From assembly GCA_000497835.1 (NCBI GenBank), contig KI547167.1, positions 517,333 to 572,258 of the forward strand: a DNA stretch of 54,926 bases, written 5' to 3'. The notes under the pieces are model-generated. The model worked only from the letters and a program-made list of their open reading frames with translations. It searched no databases and was not told the DNA's origin. The translations under genes were made by a program, and so were the position numbers. The stretch comes from a gamma proteobacterium L18. Lineage in GTDB: Bacteria > Pseudomonadota > Gammaproteobacteria > Pseudomonadales > Pseudomonadaceae. Shown here one piece after another: positions 42,728 to 51,801 of this stretch; within the stretch, counting starts at the first letter, position 1; each line of letters opens with the position of its first letter.

Positions 42728-43288
42728 ATGAACTCAAGCCTGCCGCAGCACTACCGCGAGATCCTCAAGGAACTGGGGGAAGACCCCGAACGCGAAGGCC
42801 TGCTGGACACCCCCAAGCGCGCCGCCAAGGCCATGCAGTACCTGTGTCACGGCTACGAGCAAACCCTGGAAGCCATCGTCAACGGCGCCCTGTTCGCCTC
42901 CGACAACGACGAGATGGTGATCGTCAAGGACATCGAACTCTACTCGTTGTGCGAACATCACCTGCTGCCCTTCATCGGCAAGGCCCACGTGGCCTACATC
43001 CCCACCGGCAAGGTGCTGGGGCTGTCGAAGATCGCGCGCATCGTCGACATGTTCGCCCGGCGCCTGCAGATCCAGGAAAACCTCACCCGCCAGATTGCCG
43101 AGGCGGTGCGTGACGTGACCGGGGCCGCAGGGGTTGCGGTGGTGATCGAGGCCAAGCACATGTGCATGATGATGCGCGGCGTGGAAAAACAGAATTCGGT
43201 GATGAACACCTCGGTGATGCTCGGTGCCTTCCGCGACTCGAGCACCACCCGCCAGGAATTCCTGCAATTGATTGGACGGAGCAACTAG
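42728..43288 (+). CDS. folE: GTP cyclohydrolase I
   Basis: The 186-residue protein has the zinc ligands Cys75 and His78 in CEHHLLPF and Cys146 in HMCMMMRG, plus [24 protein letters not shown]. It converts GTP to dihydroneopterin triphosphate. It is 26 bp after folM. Pseudomonads often carry a second folE; this copy, next to folM and folX, is probably the one for monapterin rather than folate. Confidence 0.95.
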   Translation: MNSSLPQHYREILKELGEDPEREGLLDTPKRAAKAMQYLCHGYEQTLEAIVNGALFASDNDEMVIVKDIELYSLCEHHLLPFIGKAHVAYIPTGKVLGLSKIARIVDMFARRLQIQENLTRQIAEAVRDVTGAAGVAVVIEAKHMCMMMRGVEKQNSVMNTSVMLGAFRDSSTTRQEFLQLIGRSN

Positions 43289-43290
43289 CA

Positions 43291-43662
43291 ATGCCACAAC
43301 TGGAACCAGGAATGGCGCGCATCCGGGTCAAGGACCTGCGCTTGCGCACCTTCATCGGTATCAACGAGGACGAGATCCTCAACAAGCAGGATGTGCTGAT
43401 CAACCTGACCATCCTGTATGCGGCCCAGGAAGCGGTGCGTGATAACGACATCGACCACGCGCTGAACTACCGCACCATCACCAAGGCCGTGATCCAGCAC
43501 GTGGAAGGCAACCGCTTTGCCCTGCTGGAGCGCCTGACCCAGGAACTGCTGGACCTGGTGATGGCCAACCAGGCCGTGCTGTATGCCGAAGTCGAAGTCG
43601 ACAAACCCCATGCCCTGCGCTTTGCCGAGTCGGTGTCCATCACCCTCGCCGCGCGGCGCTGA
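43291..43662 (+). CDS. folX: Dihydroneopterin triphosphate 2'-epimerase
   Basis: The ATG at 43291 lies 2 bp after folE and gives 123 residues. The FolB/FolX fold shows in [32 protein letters not shown] and [28 protein letters not shown]. The pairing with folM and folE supports FolX over FolB. It makes the monapterin epimer. Confidence 0.9.
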   Translation: MPQLEPGMARIRVKDLRLRTFIGINEDEILNKQDVLINLTILYAAQEAVRDNDIDHALNYRTITKAVIQHVEGNRFALLERLTQELLDLVMANQAVLYAEVEVDKPHALRFAESVSITLAARR

Positions 43663-43674
43663 ACGGAACCTGCC

Positions 43675-43965
43675 ATGAACGATCAACAACGCCTGGAACT
43701 TGAAGCCGCGGCCTTCCGCCGCCTGGTGGAGCATCTGGGCAAGCGCACCGACGTGCAGAACATCGACCTGATGAACCTGGCCGGGTTCTGCCGTAATTGC
43801 CTGTCCAAGTGGTACAAGGCCGAAGCCGATGAGCGTCAGATCGAGGTCAGCCTCGATGACGCCCGTGAAGTGGTGTACGGCATGCCGTACGGCCAGTGGA
43901 AAGACCTTTATCAGAAAGAAGCCAGCGCCGAGCAGCAAGCGGCGTTCGCCAAAGGAAAACAGTAA
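43675..43965 (+). CDS. DUF1244 family protein
   Basis: The 96-residue protein has the DUF1244 block AAFRRLVEHLGKRTDVQNIDLMNLAGFCRNCLSKWYKAEAD, with two conserved Cys (CRNC) and YGMPYGQWKDLYQ. The fold is small and helical; function unknown. Its stop overlaps the next start (TAATG), so the two are cotranslated. Confidence 0.88.
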   Translation: MNDQQRLELEAAAFRRLVEHLGKRTDVQNIDLMNLAGFCRNCLSKWYKAEADERQIEVSLDDAREVVYGMPYGQWKDLYQKEASAEQQAAFAKGKQ

Positions 43966-44306
43966 TGACTGACTTGAACACCCTGCGCACCAGCCTCGCC
44001 AGCGGCGAACACGTGTTTGCCGACACCCTGGCTTTCGTGGCGGCGCACTATGACTACCAGCAGCAAGCCTTCACCAACGGCGAACTGGAAAACGCCGCTG
44101 GCCAGAACGAAGGGTCGTGCAAAACCCTGGGCCTGGCCGTGCTGGAAGGCCTGAGCGATCAGGAAGCGCTGCTGGCGTTCGGCGAGCACTACCGTTCGGT
44201 CGTGGCCACGCCTGAAGGCAGCGACCACGGCAATATCCGCAACCTGATCGCCCACGGCCTGGCCGGGGTGAAGTTTGCCGCGCAGCCGCTGACGCGCAAG
44301 GGCTGA
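43965..44306 (+). CDS. HopJ type III effector family protein
   Basis: The ATG at 43965 shares one base with the preceding stop and gives 113 residues. SGEHVFADTLAFVAAHYDYQQQAFTNGELENAAGQNEGSCKTLGLAVLEG is the HopJ family core. Despite the name, this family is widespread in non-pathogens and conserved in place behind DUF1244, so it is unlikely to be a real secreted effector here. Confidence 0.9.
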   Translation: MTDLNTLRTSLASGEHVFADTLAFVAAHYDYQQQAFTNGELENAAGQNEGSCKTLGLAVLEGLSDQEALLAFGEHYRSVVATPEGSDHGNIRNLIAHGLAGVKFAAQPLTRKG

Positions 44307-44316
44307 TACCCGCCCA

Positions 44317-44348
44317 TAAAAAAACCGGCCTTGATGGCCGGTTTTTTT
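44317..44348. terminator. Bidirectional terminator
   Basis: AAAAAAACCGGCC-TTGAT-GGCCGGTTTTTTT serves the convergent HopJ-family and trxB transcripts. Confidence 0.92.
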
Positions 44349-44412
44349 GTGCCTGAATCAGTACCTCAATGGCCCGCTCCCACAGGACTTCAGCATCCTG
44401 AGAGGGCAGCCT

Positions 44413-45498
<1,086 letters not shown>

Positions 45499-46098
45499 TT
45501 ACAGGCTGGTGGCGTTCTCGGCCAGGTAGTCAGCCACGCCTTGGGCGTCGGCTTTCATGCCTTTCTGGCCCGGGCGCCAGCCGGCTGGGCAGACTTCGCC
45601 GTGCTGTTCGGTGAACTGCAGGGCTTCAACCAGGCGCACCATCTCATCTACTTCACGACCCAGCGGCAGGTTGTTGACCACCTGGTGCTGTACCACGCCT
45701 TTCTGGTCGATCAGGAACGAAGCACGCAGGGCCACGCCGTCTTCGTGCTCGATGCCGTAGGCACGGGTGATTTCGTGCTTGACGTCGGCGACCATGGTGA
45801 ACTCGACTTCGCCGATGCCGCCCTTGGCCACCGGGGTGCTGCGCCAGGCGTAGTGGGTGAACTGCGAGTCGATGGACACGCCAACCACTTCAACGCCCAG
45901 CTCGCGGAATTTGGCGATGCGGTTGTTGTGGGCAATGATTTCCGATGGGCAAACGAAGGTGAAGTCCAGCGGCCAGAAGAACAGCACGATGTATTTGCCG
46001 TGCAGCGAGGACAGTTTGAAGCTGTCGACGATCGAGCCGTCGCCCAGTACGGCCGGGGCGTCGAAGTCAGGGGCTTGCTTGTTGACCAGAATGCTCAT
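45499..46098 (-). CDS. AhpC/TSA-type 2-Cys peroxiredoxin
   Basis: The ATG at 46098 gives 199 residues. Peroxidatic Cys50 is in FTFVCPSE, preceded by PLDFT, and resolving Cys170 is in GEVCPAGW. The length and tail (YLAENATSL) fit the typical 2-Cys Prx1/AhpC group with a YL motif prone to overoxidation. It removes H2O2 and organic peroxides. An OxyR-like site lies 81 bp upstream. The neighbour trxB suggests thioredoxin as reductant rather than AhpF. Confidence 0.93.
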   Translation of the reverse strand: MSILVNKQAPDFDAPAVLGDGSIVDSFKLSSLHGKYIVLFFWPLDFTFVCPSEIIAHNNRIAKFRELGVEVVGVSIDSQFTHYAWRSTPVAKGGIGEVEFTMVADVKHEITRAYGIEHEDGVALRASFLIDQKGVVQHQVVNNLPLGREVDEMVRLVEALQFTEQHGEVCPAGWRPGQKGMKADAQGVADYLAENATSL

Positions 46099-46178
46099 GG
46101 GAATTCCTTTAAGTTGAAGACCGGGAAGGGTTAAAAATTTGATGTGCGCACTGTAGCGAGACCGGCAAGGGTAAGGAA

Positions 46179-46215
46179 ATATCGAATTACAATCCACCTC
46201 ATAGGCCCTCTCTAT
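46179..46215. promoter_or_regulatory. OxyR-like binding site
   Basis: The pattern ATAT-N7-CAAT-N7-ATAG-N7-CTAT matches the OxyR consensus ATAG-N7-CTAT-N7-ATAG-N7-CTAT at 14 of 16 fixed positions with exact spacing. It is centred about 100 bp upstream of the peroxiredoxin start and predicts peroxide induction. Confidence 0.7.
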
Positions 46216-46330
46216 CCGATCGGACCCGTCTGGCCGGGGCTTTGTTACAGTAGATTTCCTGGTCACGACTTCACTTTCCCGCCGCGGGCAAAGCCGGTAA
46301 TGTCGGCCCGTTTTCACTACGGAGCACACC

Positions 46331-47059
46331 ATGAACGCCCCTGTCCTGTCTGGCCCCCAGTACCTGCGCGAAGGCCTGAAACTGGTCTTGAGCCCCGGCC
46401 TGCGACTCTTTGTCCTGCTGCCCCTGGCCATCAACCTGGTGCTGTTCGTCGGCCTGATCTATTTCGCCGGGCATGCGTTCAGTCAGTGGGTGGACCACCT
46501 GATGCCCACCCTGCCCTCGTGGCTGAGCTTCCTCAACTACATCCTGTGGCCGCTGTTCGTGGCCCTGGTGGTGTTGATGGTGTTTTTCTGCTTCACCCTG
46601 GTGGCCAACATCGTTGCGGCGCCGTTCAACAGTTTCCTCGCCGAGAAGGTGGAGATCGTGGTGCGCGGCAAGGACGACTTCCCGCCGTTCAAATGGAGCG
46701 AACTGGCCAGCGAGGTGCCGCGCACGGTGAGCCGCGAGATGCGCAAGCTGGGCTACTTCCTGCCGCGTACCCTGGCGTTGTTCGTGCTATCGCTGATCCC
46801 GGTGGTGAACGTGGTGGCGGCGCCGCTGTGGCTGCTGTTCGGGGTGTGGATGATGGCGATCCAGTACATCGACTACCCGGCGGACAACCACAAGATGAGC
46901 TGGCCGGACATGCTGGCCTGGCTGCGGCAGAAGCGCTGGCAGAGCCTGGGGTTTGGCGGGATCGTCTACCTTGTGCTGTTGATTCCGGTGGTCAACCTGC
47001 TGATGATGCCAGCCGCCGTGGCGGGCGCCACGCTGTTCTGGGTGCGCGAACGCGGTTGA
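46331..47059 (+). CDS. cysZ: Sulfate transporter CysZ
   Basis: The 242-residue membrane protein of the EI24/CysZ family has helices at about 22-46, 66-98 ([40 protein letters not shown]), 144-185 and 205-235, and the CysZ signature [18 protein letters not shown]. It imports sulfate for cysteine synthesis. It is divergent from the peroxiredoxin gene, as is common near trxB in Pseudomonas. Confidence 0.93.
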   Translation: MNAPVLSGPQYLREGLKLVLSPGLRLFVLLPLAINLVLFVGLIYFAGHAFSQWVDHLMPTLPSWLSFLNYILWPLFVALVVLMVFFCFTLVANIVAAPFNSFLAEKVEIVVRGKDDFPPFKWSELASEVPRTVSREMRKLGYFLPRTLALFVLSLIPVVNVVAAPLWLLFGVWMMAIQYIDYPADNHKMSWPDMLAWLRQKRWQSLGFGGIVYLVLLIPVVNLLMMPAAVAGATLFWVRERG

Positions 47060-47072
47060 CGGCATGCACAGC

Positions 47073-47159
47073 GTGGGAGCGGGTTCTACCCGCGAAAAGA
47101 ACGCCGCGTTACGCCAGAAAATAGGCGGTGTCGTTTTCGCGGGCAGAGCCCGCTCCCAC
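47073..47159. repeat. REP palindrome (GTGGGAGCGGG type)
   Basis: GTGGGAGCGGGTTCTACCCG and CGGGCAGAGCCCGCTCCCAC form near-perfect arms around 40 bp. It is of the same family as 2032-2262 and immediately follows cysZ. Confidence 0.85.
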
Positions 47160-47188
47160 CACTACGGTTGCGGCCGCGCGACAGGCGC

Positions 47189-47764
47189 CTACGTCGATTC
47201 AGCCCAATACACCAACAGAATAAAAACCCACACCAATACCCCCGGCACCAGGCACAGGTAATCCATCAGCCCCAGCCGCGCATTGCTTTCCCCCAGCGGA
47301 TCATCTGCGGCAAAGTTCAGCACCTGCTGGCTCTTGCACACCGCCAGCCCCTGCACCACCAGCATCGCCAGGCAGCCCAAGTCGGTCAGCGGGCTGCCGA
47401 TGTCGCTGCGCGCCAGGCCGTTGAGAATCACCCCCATCACCGTCGCCAGCACAAACCGGTTGGCCCACACTTCGGGCGGCTCGGTCCAGTGCATACCGCG
47501 TTCATGCAGTAATTCTTCGGCGCGAAACAACAAGGCATGGGTGAAGAACAGCGGCAGCAGCCCCCGCACCAGCGGTGACACCCTGGCCCCCGTGGCACGC
47601 TGGTAACGTCGCCAGTTTTTCCAGGACCAATACAACAGGTACAGGCCCAGGCTGGCGAAAAAGAGGGTGAAGAACTTTCCATCTGAAACGGTGTAGAACG
47701 CGGGCTCCCTGACCGCTGGCATACGCAGATCCGCCTGAGGCGGCGCGTAAAGGTTATCGGTCAT
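47189..47764 (-). CDS. Multi-pass membrane protein of unknown function
   Basis: The 191-residue protein has a polar N-terminus with MTDNLYAPPQADL, a motif often seen in bacterial membrane proteins of DUF4234-like type. Four hydrophobic stretches follow (KFFTLFFASLGLYLLYWSWKNWRRYQ; GLLPLFFTHALLF; LATVMGVILNGLA; YLCLVPGVLVWVFILLVYW). The segment LYLLYWSWKNWRRY is typical of that group. No catalytic motif. Function unknown. Confidence 0.75.
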   Translation of the reverse strand: MTDNLYAPPQADLRMPAVREPAFYTVSDGKFFTLFFASLGLYLLYWSWKNWRRYQRATGARVSPLVRGLLPLFFTHALLFRAEELLHERGMHWTEPPEVWANRFVLATVMGVILNGLARSDIGSPLTDLGCLAMLVVQGLAVCKSQQVLNFAADDPLGESNARLGLMDYLCLVPGVLVWVFILLVYWAEST

Positions 47765-47889
47765 GGCGATTACCCGGATGCGCGCAGGTTGTTCTTAAAC
47801 ACTAGAAGATTTATGGCCGGCCGTAGGCCGTCATTAATTCGTCATCACCATGACATCTGCGCGCAATCGACTGATCCGACACTCGTTTC

Positions 47890-49092
47890 ATGACCACACC
47901 ATCGCTGCGCATCACCCTGGTTACCGAAACCTTTCCATCCGAAATCAACGGCGTGGCCAATACCCTTGGCCGTCTGAGCGAAGGCTTGCGCGCCCGCGGT
48001 CATCAGGTGGAGATCGTCCGCCCCCGGCAACTTCTCGACGAACGGGGCCCGGCAGACGACCAAGTGATGCTGTGCCGCGGCTGGCCGTTGCCCGGCTACC
48101 CGGGCCTGCAGTGGGGCCAGGCGTCGATGCACAAGCTGCTCAGGCGCTGGCGGCGGGTACGCCCGGACGTGCTGTACATCGCTACCGAGGGGCCGCTGGG
48201 GCTCAACGCCCTGCGCGCGGCACGCCGGCTGAAAATTGCGGTAGTGAGTGGCTTTCACACCAATTTCCAGCAGTACACCCGCGACTACGGCCTGGGCCTG
48301 CTGACGCGCCTGCTCAACGGCTACCTGCGCTGGTTCCACAACCGCACGCAACTGACCCTGGTGCCCAGCGCCACCCAGCGGCAAAGCCTGGAGCGGCGCG
48401 GCTTCGAGCGCCTTGCCCTGTTATCGCGTGGGGTGGACAGCCAACTGTTCAACCCCGCACGGCGCAGTGAGTCCTTGCGCGAAAGCTGGGGCCTGGGGCC
48501 GGACGATATCGCCTTGATCCACGTCGGTCGTCTGGCGCCCGAGAAGAATCTGGGCCTGCTCAAGCGCTGCCTGGACACGCTGCAATTGAACTACCCGTTG
48601 CAGCGCCTGCGCCTTGTGGTGGTAGGCGATGGCCCGCAGCGCGCCGAGCTTGAGCGGCAAATGCCGGAGGCGATTTTCTGCGGCGCCAAGCGCGCCGAGG
48701 AACTGGCGATGCATTACGCCAGCGGTGACGTGTTCCTGTTTCCCAGCCTGAGCGAGACCTTCGGCAACGTGGTGCTGGAAGCCCTGGCTTCCGGCCTGGG
48801 CGTGGTGGCCTACGACGAGGCCGCGGCCGGCCAGCACATTCGCCATGGCCACAATGGCGCCCTGGCCATGCCGGGCGACGAGGAAGCCTTCTTCGACGCC
48901 GCCGGTTGGCTATTGGAAGACAGCGAAACCCTGCGCCGCATCCGCCTAAACGCGCGCCAGCACGCCAGCCGCCAGGGCTGGGCGTCGATCATCGATCAGT
49001 TCGAAAGCCAGTTGCGCGGTGCCTGTCAGGCCGCCGCGCAACGCATGGGCGCCTTCGCGATCAAACCAGGCTCGCCAACGCTTCCCGGCTGA
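47890..49092 (+). CDS. Glycosyltransferase family 4 (MgtA-like)
   Basis: The 400-residue GT-B enzyme has the N-terminal ITLVTETFPSEINGVANTLGRLSEGL, the mannosyl/sugar-nucleotide site VGRLAPEKNLGLLKRC, and the C-terminal FPSLSETFGNVVLEALASGLGVVAYD (E-x7-E motif). GT4 enzymes with this start transfer mannose or glucose to lipids or trehalose-like acceptors. No cell-wall cluster is adjacent. The last 32 bp overlap the convergent oxidoreductase gene. Confidence 0.88.
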   Translation: MTTPSLRITLVTETFPSEINGVANTLGRLSEGLRARGHQVEIVRPRQLLDERGPADDQVMLCRGWPLPGYPGLQWGQASMHKLLRRWRRVRPDVLYIATEGPLGLNALRAARRLKIAVVSGFHTNFQQYTRDYGLGLLTRLLNGYLRWFHNRTQLTLVPSATQRQSLERRGFERLALLSRGVDSQLFNPARRSESLRESWGLGPDDIALIHVGRLAPEKNLGLLKRCLDTLQLNYPLQRLRLVVVGDGPQRAELERQMPEAIFCGAKRAEELAMHYASGDVFLFPSLSETFGNVVLEALASGLGVVAYDEAAAGQHIRHGHNGALAMPGDEEAFFDAAGWLLEDSETLRRIRLNARQHASRQGWASIIDQFESQLRGACQAAAQRMGAFAIKPGSPTLPG

Positions 49093-50164
49093 ACGGCAGA
49101 ATGTCCTGCTCACGGCCGTCGCGTACCTTGGCGGCCCAGTCCGGGTCCACCAGCAAGGCACGGCCCACCGCCACCAGGTCGAACTCATCAGCGTTCAGGC
49201 GCTTGAGCAGGTTCTCAAGGCTGGCCGGCTGCGCGACCTTGTCGGTGTCCACCATGAACTGCAGGAACTCGCCGTCCAGGCCCACACTGCCCACGGTGAT
49301 GGTCGGCTTGCCAGTGAGCTGGCGGGTCCAGCCAGCCAGGTTGAGGTCAGAACCTTCGAACTCCGGCTCCCAGAAGCGCCGGGTGGAGCAGTGGAAAATA
49401 TCCACGCCCGCGTCGGCCAGCGGCTTGAGGAAATCGCCCAGGGCCTCTGGGGTCTGCACCAGGCGGGCGCTGTAGTCCTGCTGCTTCCATTGGGAGAAGC
49501 GGAAGATGATCGGAAAATCAGGGCCTACCGCCACGCGCACGGCCTGGATCAGCTCCACGGCGAAGCGCGAACGCTTGGCCAGGCTGCCGCCGTATTCGTC
49601 GTCACGCTGGTTGCTGCCTTCCCAGAAGAACTGGTCGATCAGATAGCCGTGGGCGCCGTGGATCTCCACGCCGTCCATGCCGATGGCCTTGGCGTCGGCG
49701 GCAGCCTGGGCGAACGCGGCCACCACGTCAGCGATGTCCTGATGGGTCATGCCATGGATCAGCACCTTGCCGTCCTTGATCTTCGCCTGCGGGCCATAGC
49801 CCGGCACCGCTGCATCGGGCTCGGTGCCCAGGCGGCGCACGTTGCCAACGTGCCACAATTGAGGAACGATCTTGCCGCCCTCCGCGTGCACGGCGTCCAC
49901 CACCTGCTTCCAACCGGCCAAGGCATCAACGCCGTAGAAACGCGGCACATGGGGATAGCCGTTGGCCGCCTTGTGGCCCACGGTAGTGCCTTCGGTGACG
50001 ATCAGGCCCACGCCTGCGGCGGCGCGACGGCGGTAATACTCCACCACCTTGGCGGTGGGCACGCCGCCCGGCGAGAAAGAGCGAGTCATGGGGGCCATGA
50101 CCACGCGGCTCGGCAGCTGCAGGGTGCCTAACTGGAACGGCTTGAACAGAGCGTTGACCGACAT
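49061..50164 (-). CDS. Old yellow enzyme-family NADH:flavin oxidoreductase
   Basis: The ATG at 50164 gives 367 residues. OYE hallmarks: LPSRVVMAPMTRSFSPGGVPTA (FMN site), QLWHVGNVRR, GVEIHGAHGYLIDQFFWEGSNQRDDEYGGSLAKRSRFAVELI, and VAVGRALLVDPDWAAKV. The sequence resembles the XenB/NemA-like group that reduces alkenes and nitro compounds with NAD(P)H. The substrate is uncertain. Confidence 0.9.
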   Translation of the reverse strand: MSVNALFKPFQLGTLQLPSRVVMAPMTRSFSPGGVPTAKVVEYYRRRAAAGVGLIVTEGTTVGHKAANGYPHVPRFYGVDALAGWKQVVDAVHAEGGKIVPQLWHVGNVRRLGTEPDAAVPGYGPQAKIKDGKVLIHGMTHQDIADVVAAFAQAAADAKAIGMDGVEIHGAHGYLIDQFFWEGSNQRDDEYGGSLAKRSRFAVELIQAVRVAVGPDFPIIFRFSQWKQQDYSARLVQTPEALGDFLKPLADAGVDIFHCSTRRFWEPEFEGSDLNLAGWTRQLTGKPTITVGSVGLDGEFLQFMVDTDKVAQPASLENLLKRLNADEFDLVAVGRALLVDPDWAAKVRDGREQDILPFSREALASLV

Positions 50165-50288
50165 GCGCAGATCCTCTGAAAGAAGGCTCAAAGATCCGCA
50201 GCATAGAACGCCGGCCGTGCCGGTCACAGCACTATTGATGGGCGTGATAACGGCCGCTTGCCGAGTGCGGGACCCGGCAGCCTGGCCT

Positions 50289-50771
50289 TCAGCCCAGCGC
50301 TTTCTCAATGGCGTGCACCACGGTGGGGTCGTCCGGGGTGGTGCGTGGCGAGAAACGCGCCAGCACCCGGCCATCCTTGCCCACCAGGAACTTCTCGAAG
50401 TTCCAAGTGATGTCACCGGGGAACTCGGCGCCCTCGCCCGCCAGCAGTTGGTAAAGGCGATGACGGCCGTGGCCGTTGACCTCAAGCTTGGCGCTGAGCG
50501 GGAAGGTGACGCCGTAGTTCAGGCTGCAGAACTGCTGGATTTCCTGCTCGGTGCCCGGCTCCTGCCCGGCGAACTGGTTGCAGGGCAGGCCCAGCACGCT
50601 GAAGCCCTTGTCCTTGTAGGTTTGATACAGGTTCTCAAGCGCAGCGTATTGCGGTGTCAGCCCACACTTGGACGCCACGTTGACCACCAGCACCACCTTG
50701 CCCTTGAAGGGCGCCAGGGGCAGTTCCTGGCCATCGAGCGCCTGCAGTTTAAGGTCGTGGAAAATACTCAT
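50289..50771 (-). CDS. Glutathione peroxidase (BtuE-like)
   Basis: The ATG at 50771 gives 160 residues. Catalytic Cys36 is in NVASKCGLTPQY (Cys in place of Sec), with Gln in GLPCNQFAGQEPG and Trp-Asn in ITWNFEKFLV. It lacks the dimerisation loop, as in bacterial thiol peroxidases that use thioredoxin as well as glutathione. Its length is normal for the family. Confidence 0.93.
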   Translation of the reverse strand: MSIFHDLKLQALDGQELPLAPFKGKVVLVVNVASKCGLTPQYAALENLYQTYKDKGFSVLGLPCNQFAGQEPGTEQEIQQFCSLNYGVTFPLSAKLEVNGHGRHRLYQLLAGEGAEFPGDITWNFEKFLVGKDGRVLARFSPRTTPDDPTVVHAIEKALG

Positions 50772-50828
50772 GACGAACTCCCCTCTCCATATCCCCATGG
50801 CGCGAACGCGCTGTGCTCGAAAAGCTTT

Positions 50829-50935
50829 TTCCCAAATCAGGACACTAGCAGACAAAAAAGGCGCCCGTCCAAGCCCGATGATCACTCTTGCGAGATTTCA
50901 TCCGGCCCGAACGGACGCCTTTTCGGCTATCCGGG
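50829..50935 (-). terminator. Possible terminator after the FKBP gene
   Basis: On the minus strand, AAAAGGCGTCCG pairs imperfectly with GGACGGGCGCC, followed by TTTTTT, with a spacer of about 60 nt. It lies between the FKBP stop and the GPx start. The stem has a bulge, so this is a weak call. Confidence 0.4.
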
Positions 50936-50949
50936 CTTACACGCGCGGA

Positions 50950-51435
50950 TTAATGGTGGTGACCACCTTCGCCGTGCACGTGACCGTGGGCGACTTCTTC
51001 TTCGCTGGCGTCACGGATGGCAACGACCTTGACCTGGAAGTTCAGGCGCTGGCCAGCCAGTGGGTGGTTGCCGTCGACGGTAACGTCGTCACCGTCCAGG
51101 TCACGGATGGTGACGATCTGCATTTGGCCATCCGGGGCGGAAGCGTGGAACTGCATGCCCACTTCCAGTTCGTCGACGCCTTCGAACATGCTGCGGCTCA
51201 GGGTGCTGACCAGCTCGGCCGAGTACTCGCCGTAGGCTTCTTCAGGTTCGATGGCAACGGTCAGTTCTTCACCGACGTCCTTGCCTTCCAGGGCTTTTTC
51301 CAGGCCTGGAATGATGTTACCTGCGCCTTGCAGGTACACCAGCGGCGCGCCGCCGGCGGAGCTGTCGATGACCTCACCAGCGTCGTTGGTCAGGGTATAG
51401 TCGATGGAGACAGCCTTGTTGGCAGCGATCGGCAT
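50950..51435 (-). CDS. FKBP-type peptidyl-prolyl isomerase (SlyD-like)
   Basis: The 161-residue protein has the SlyD layout: split FKBP domain (VSIDYTLTNDAGEVIDSS..PLVYLQGAGNIIPGLEKALEG), an inserted chaperone flap (EPEEAYGEYSAELV..SMFEG), and a His-rich tail (HGHVHGEGGHHH) that could bind nickel or zinc. It acts in the cytoplasm on folding and metal supply. Monocistronic. Confidence 0.92.
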   Translation of the reverse strand: MPIAANKAVSIDYTLTNDAGEVIDSSAGGAPLVYLQGAGNIIPGLEKALEGKDVGEELTVAIEPEEAYGEYSAELVSTLSRSMFEGVDELEVGMQFHASAPDGQMQIVTIRDLDGDDVTVDGNHPLAGQRLNFQVKVVAIRDASEEEVAHGHVHGEGGHHH

Positions 51436-51526
51436 GGGGCGACACCTTTTTGCATAAGTATGTAGAACGAACAAGTGTAACCAAGGCGTGGCCCGAAAGC
51501 TAACGCAACCCGGACAAACGGACCCG

Positions 51527-51742
51527 ATGGCAGACTCCTTCATCGAAGATTTCATCCGCGACGAACATGGCCATTGGGTGGCCGTGCTGTCATGCGGGCA
51601 CACCCAGCACCTGCGCCATCAGCCCCCTTGGCAGTCGCGCCCGTGGGTGCTGGACCCGGCCCTGCGCGCGCAACAAATTGGCAAAAGCTTTCGCTGCGGC
51701 TGGTGTGCACAGCGCGTGGATAACGATACCCTTGCCCCCTGA
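51527..51742 (+). CDS. DUF3565 zinc-ribbon-like protein
   Basis: The 71-residue protein has CGHTQHLRHQPPW and CGWC, a probable Cys/His metal site. DUF3565 proteins have the pattern I..F..DE.GHWVA.L.CGH.QH.RH.PPW. The ATG at 51527 is favoured because the family starts close to it; a longer form from 51488 is possible. Function unknown. It lies 60 bp before pta. Confidence 0.85.
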   Translation: MADSFIEDFIRDEHGHWVAVLSCGHTQHLRHQPPWQSRPWVLDPALRAQQIGKSFRCGWCAQRVDNDTLAP

Positions 51743-51801
51743 TTTCGCGATCGGCCAGCCATAGGCCGACGCCCGCGCAGTGCTCACTTCGGGAAGCTCG
51801 C

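Noticed and set aside
43965..44306. HopJ gene as evidence for a type III secretion effector
   Set aside because: The family is conserved in non-pathogens behind DUF1244, and no secretion genes are near; the name is historical.
49061..49092. 32-bp convergent overlap of the glycosyltransferase and OYE genes as a sign of a broken end
   Set aside because: Both C-termini look complete; short convergent overlaps are common in compact GC-rich genomes.
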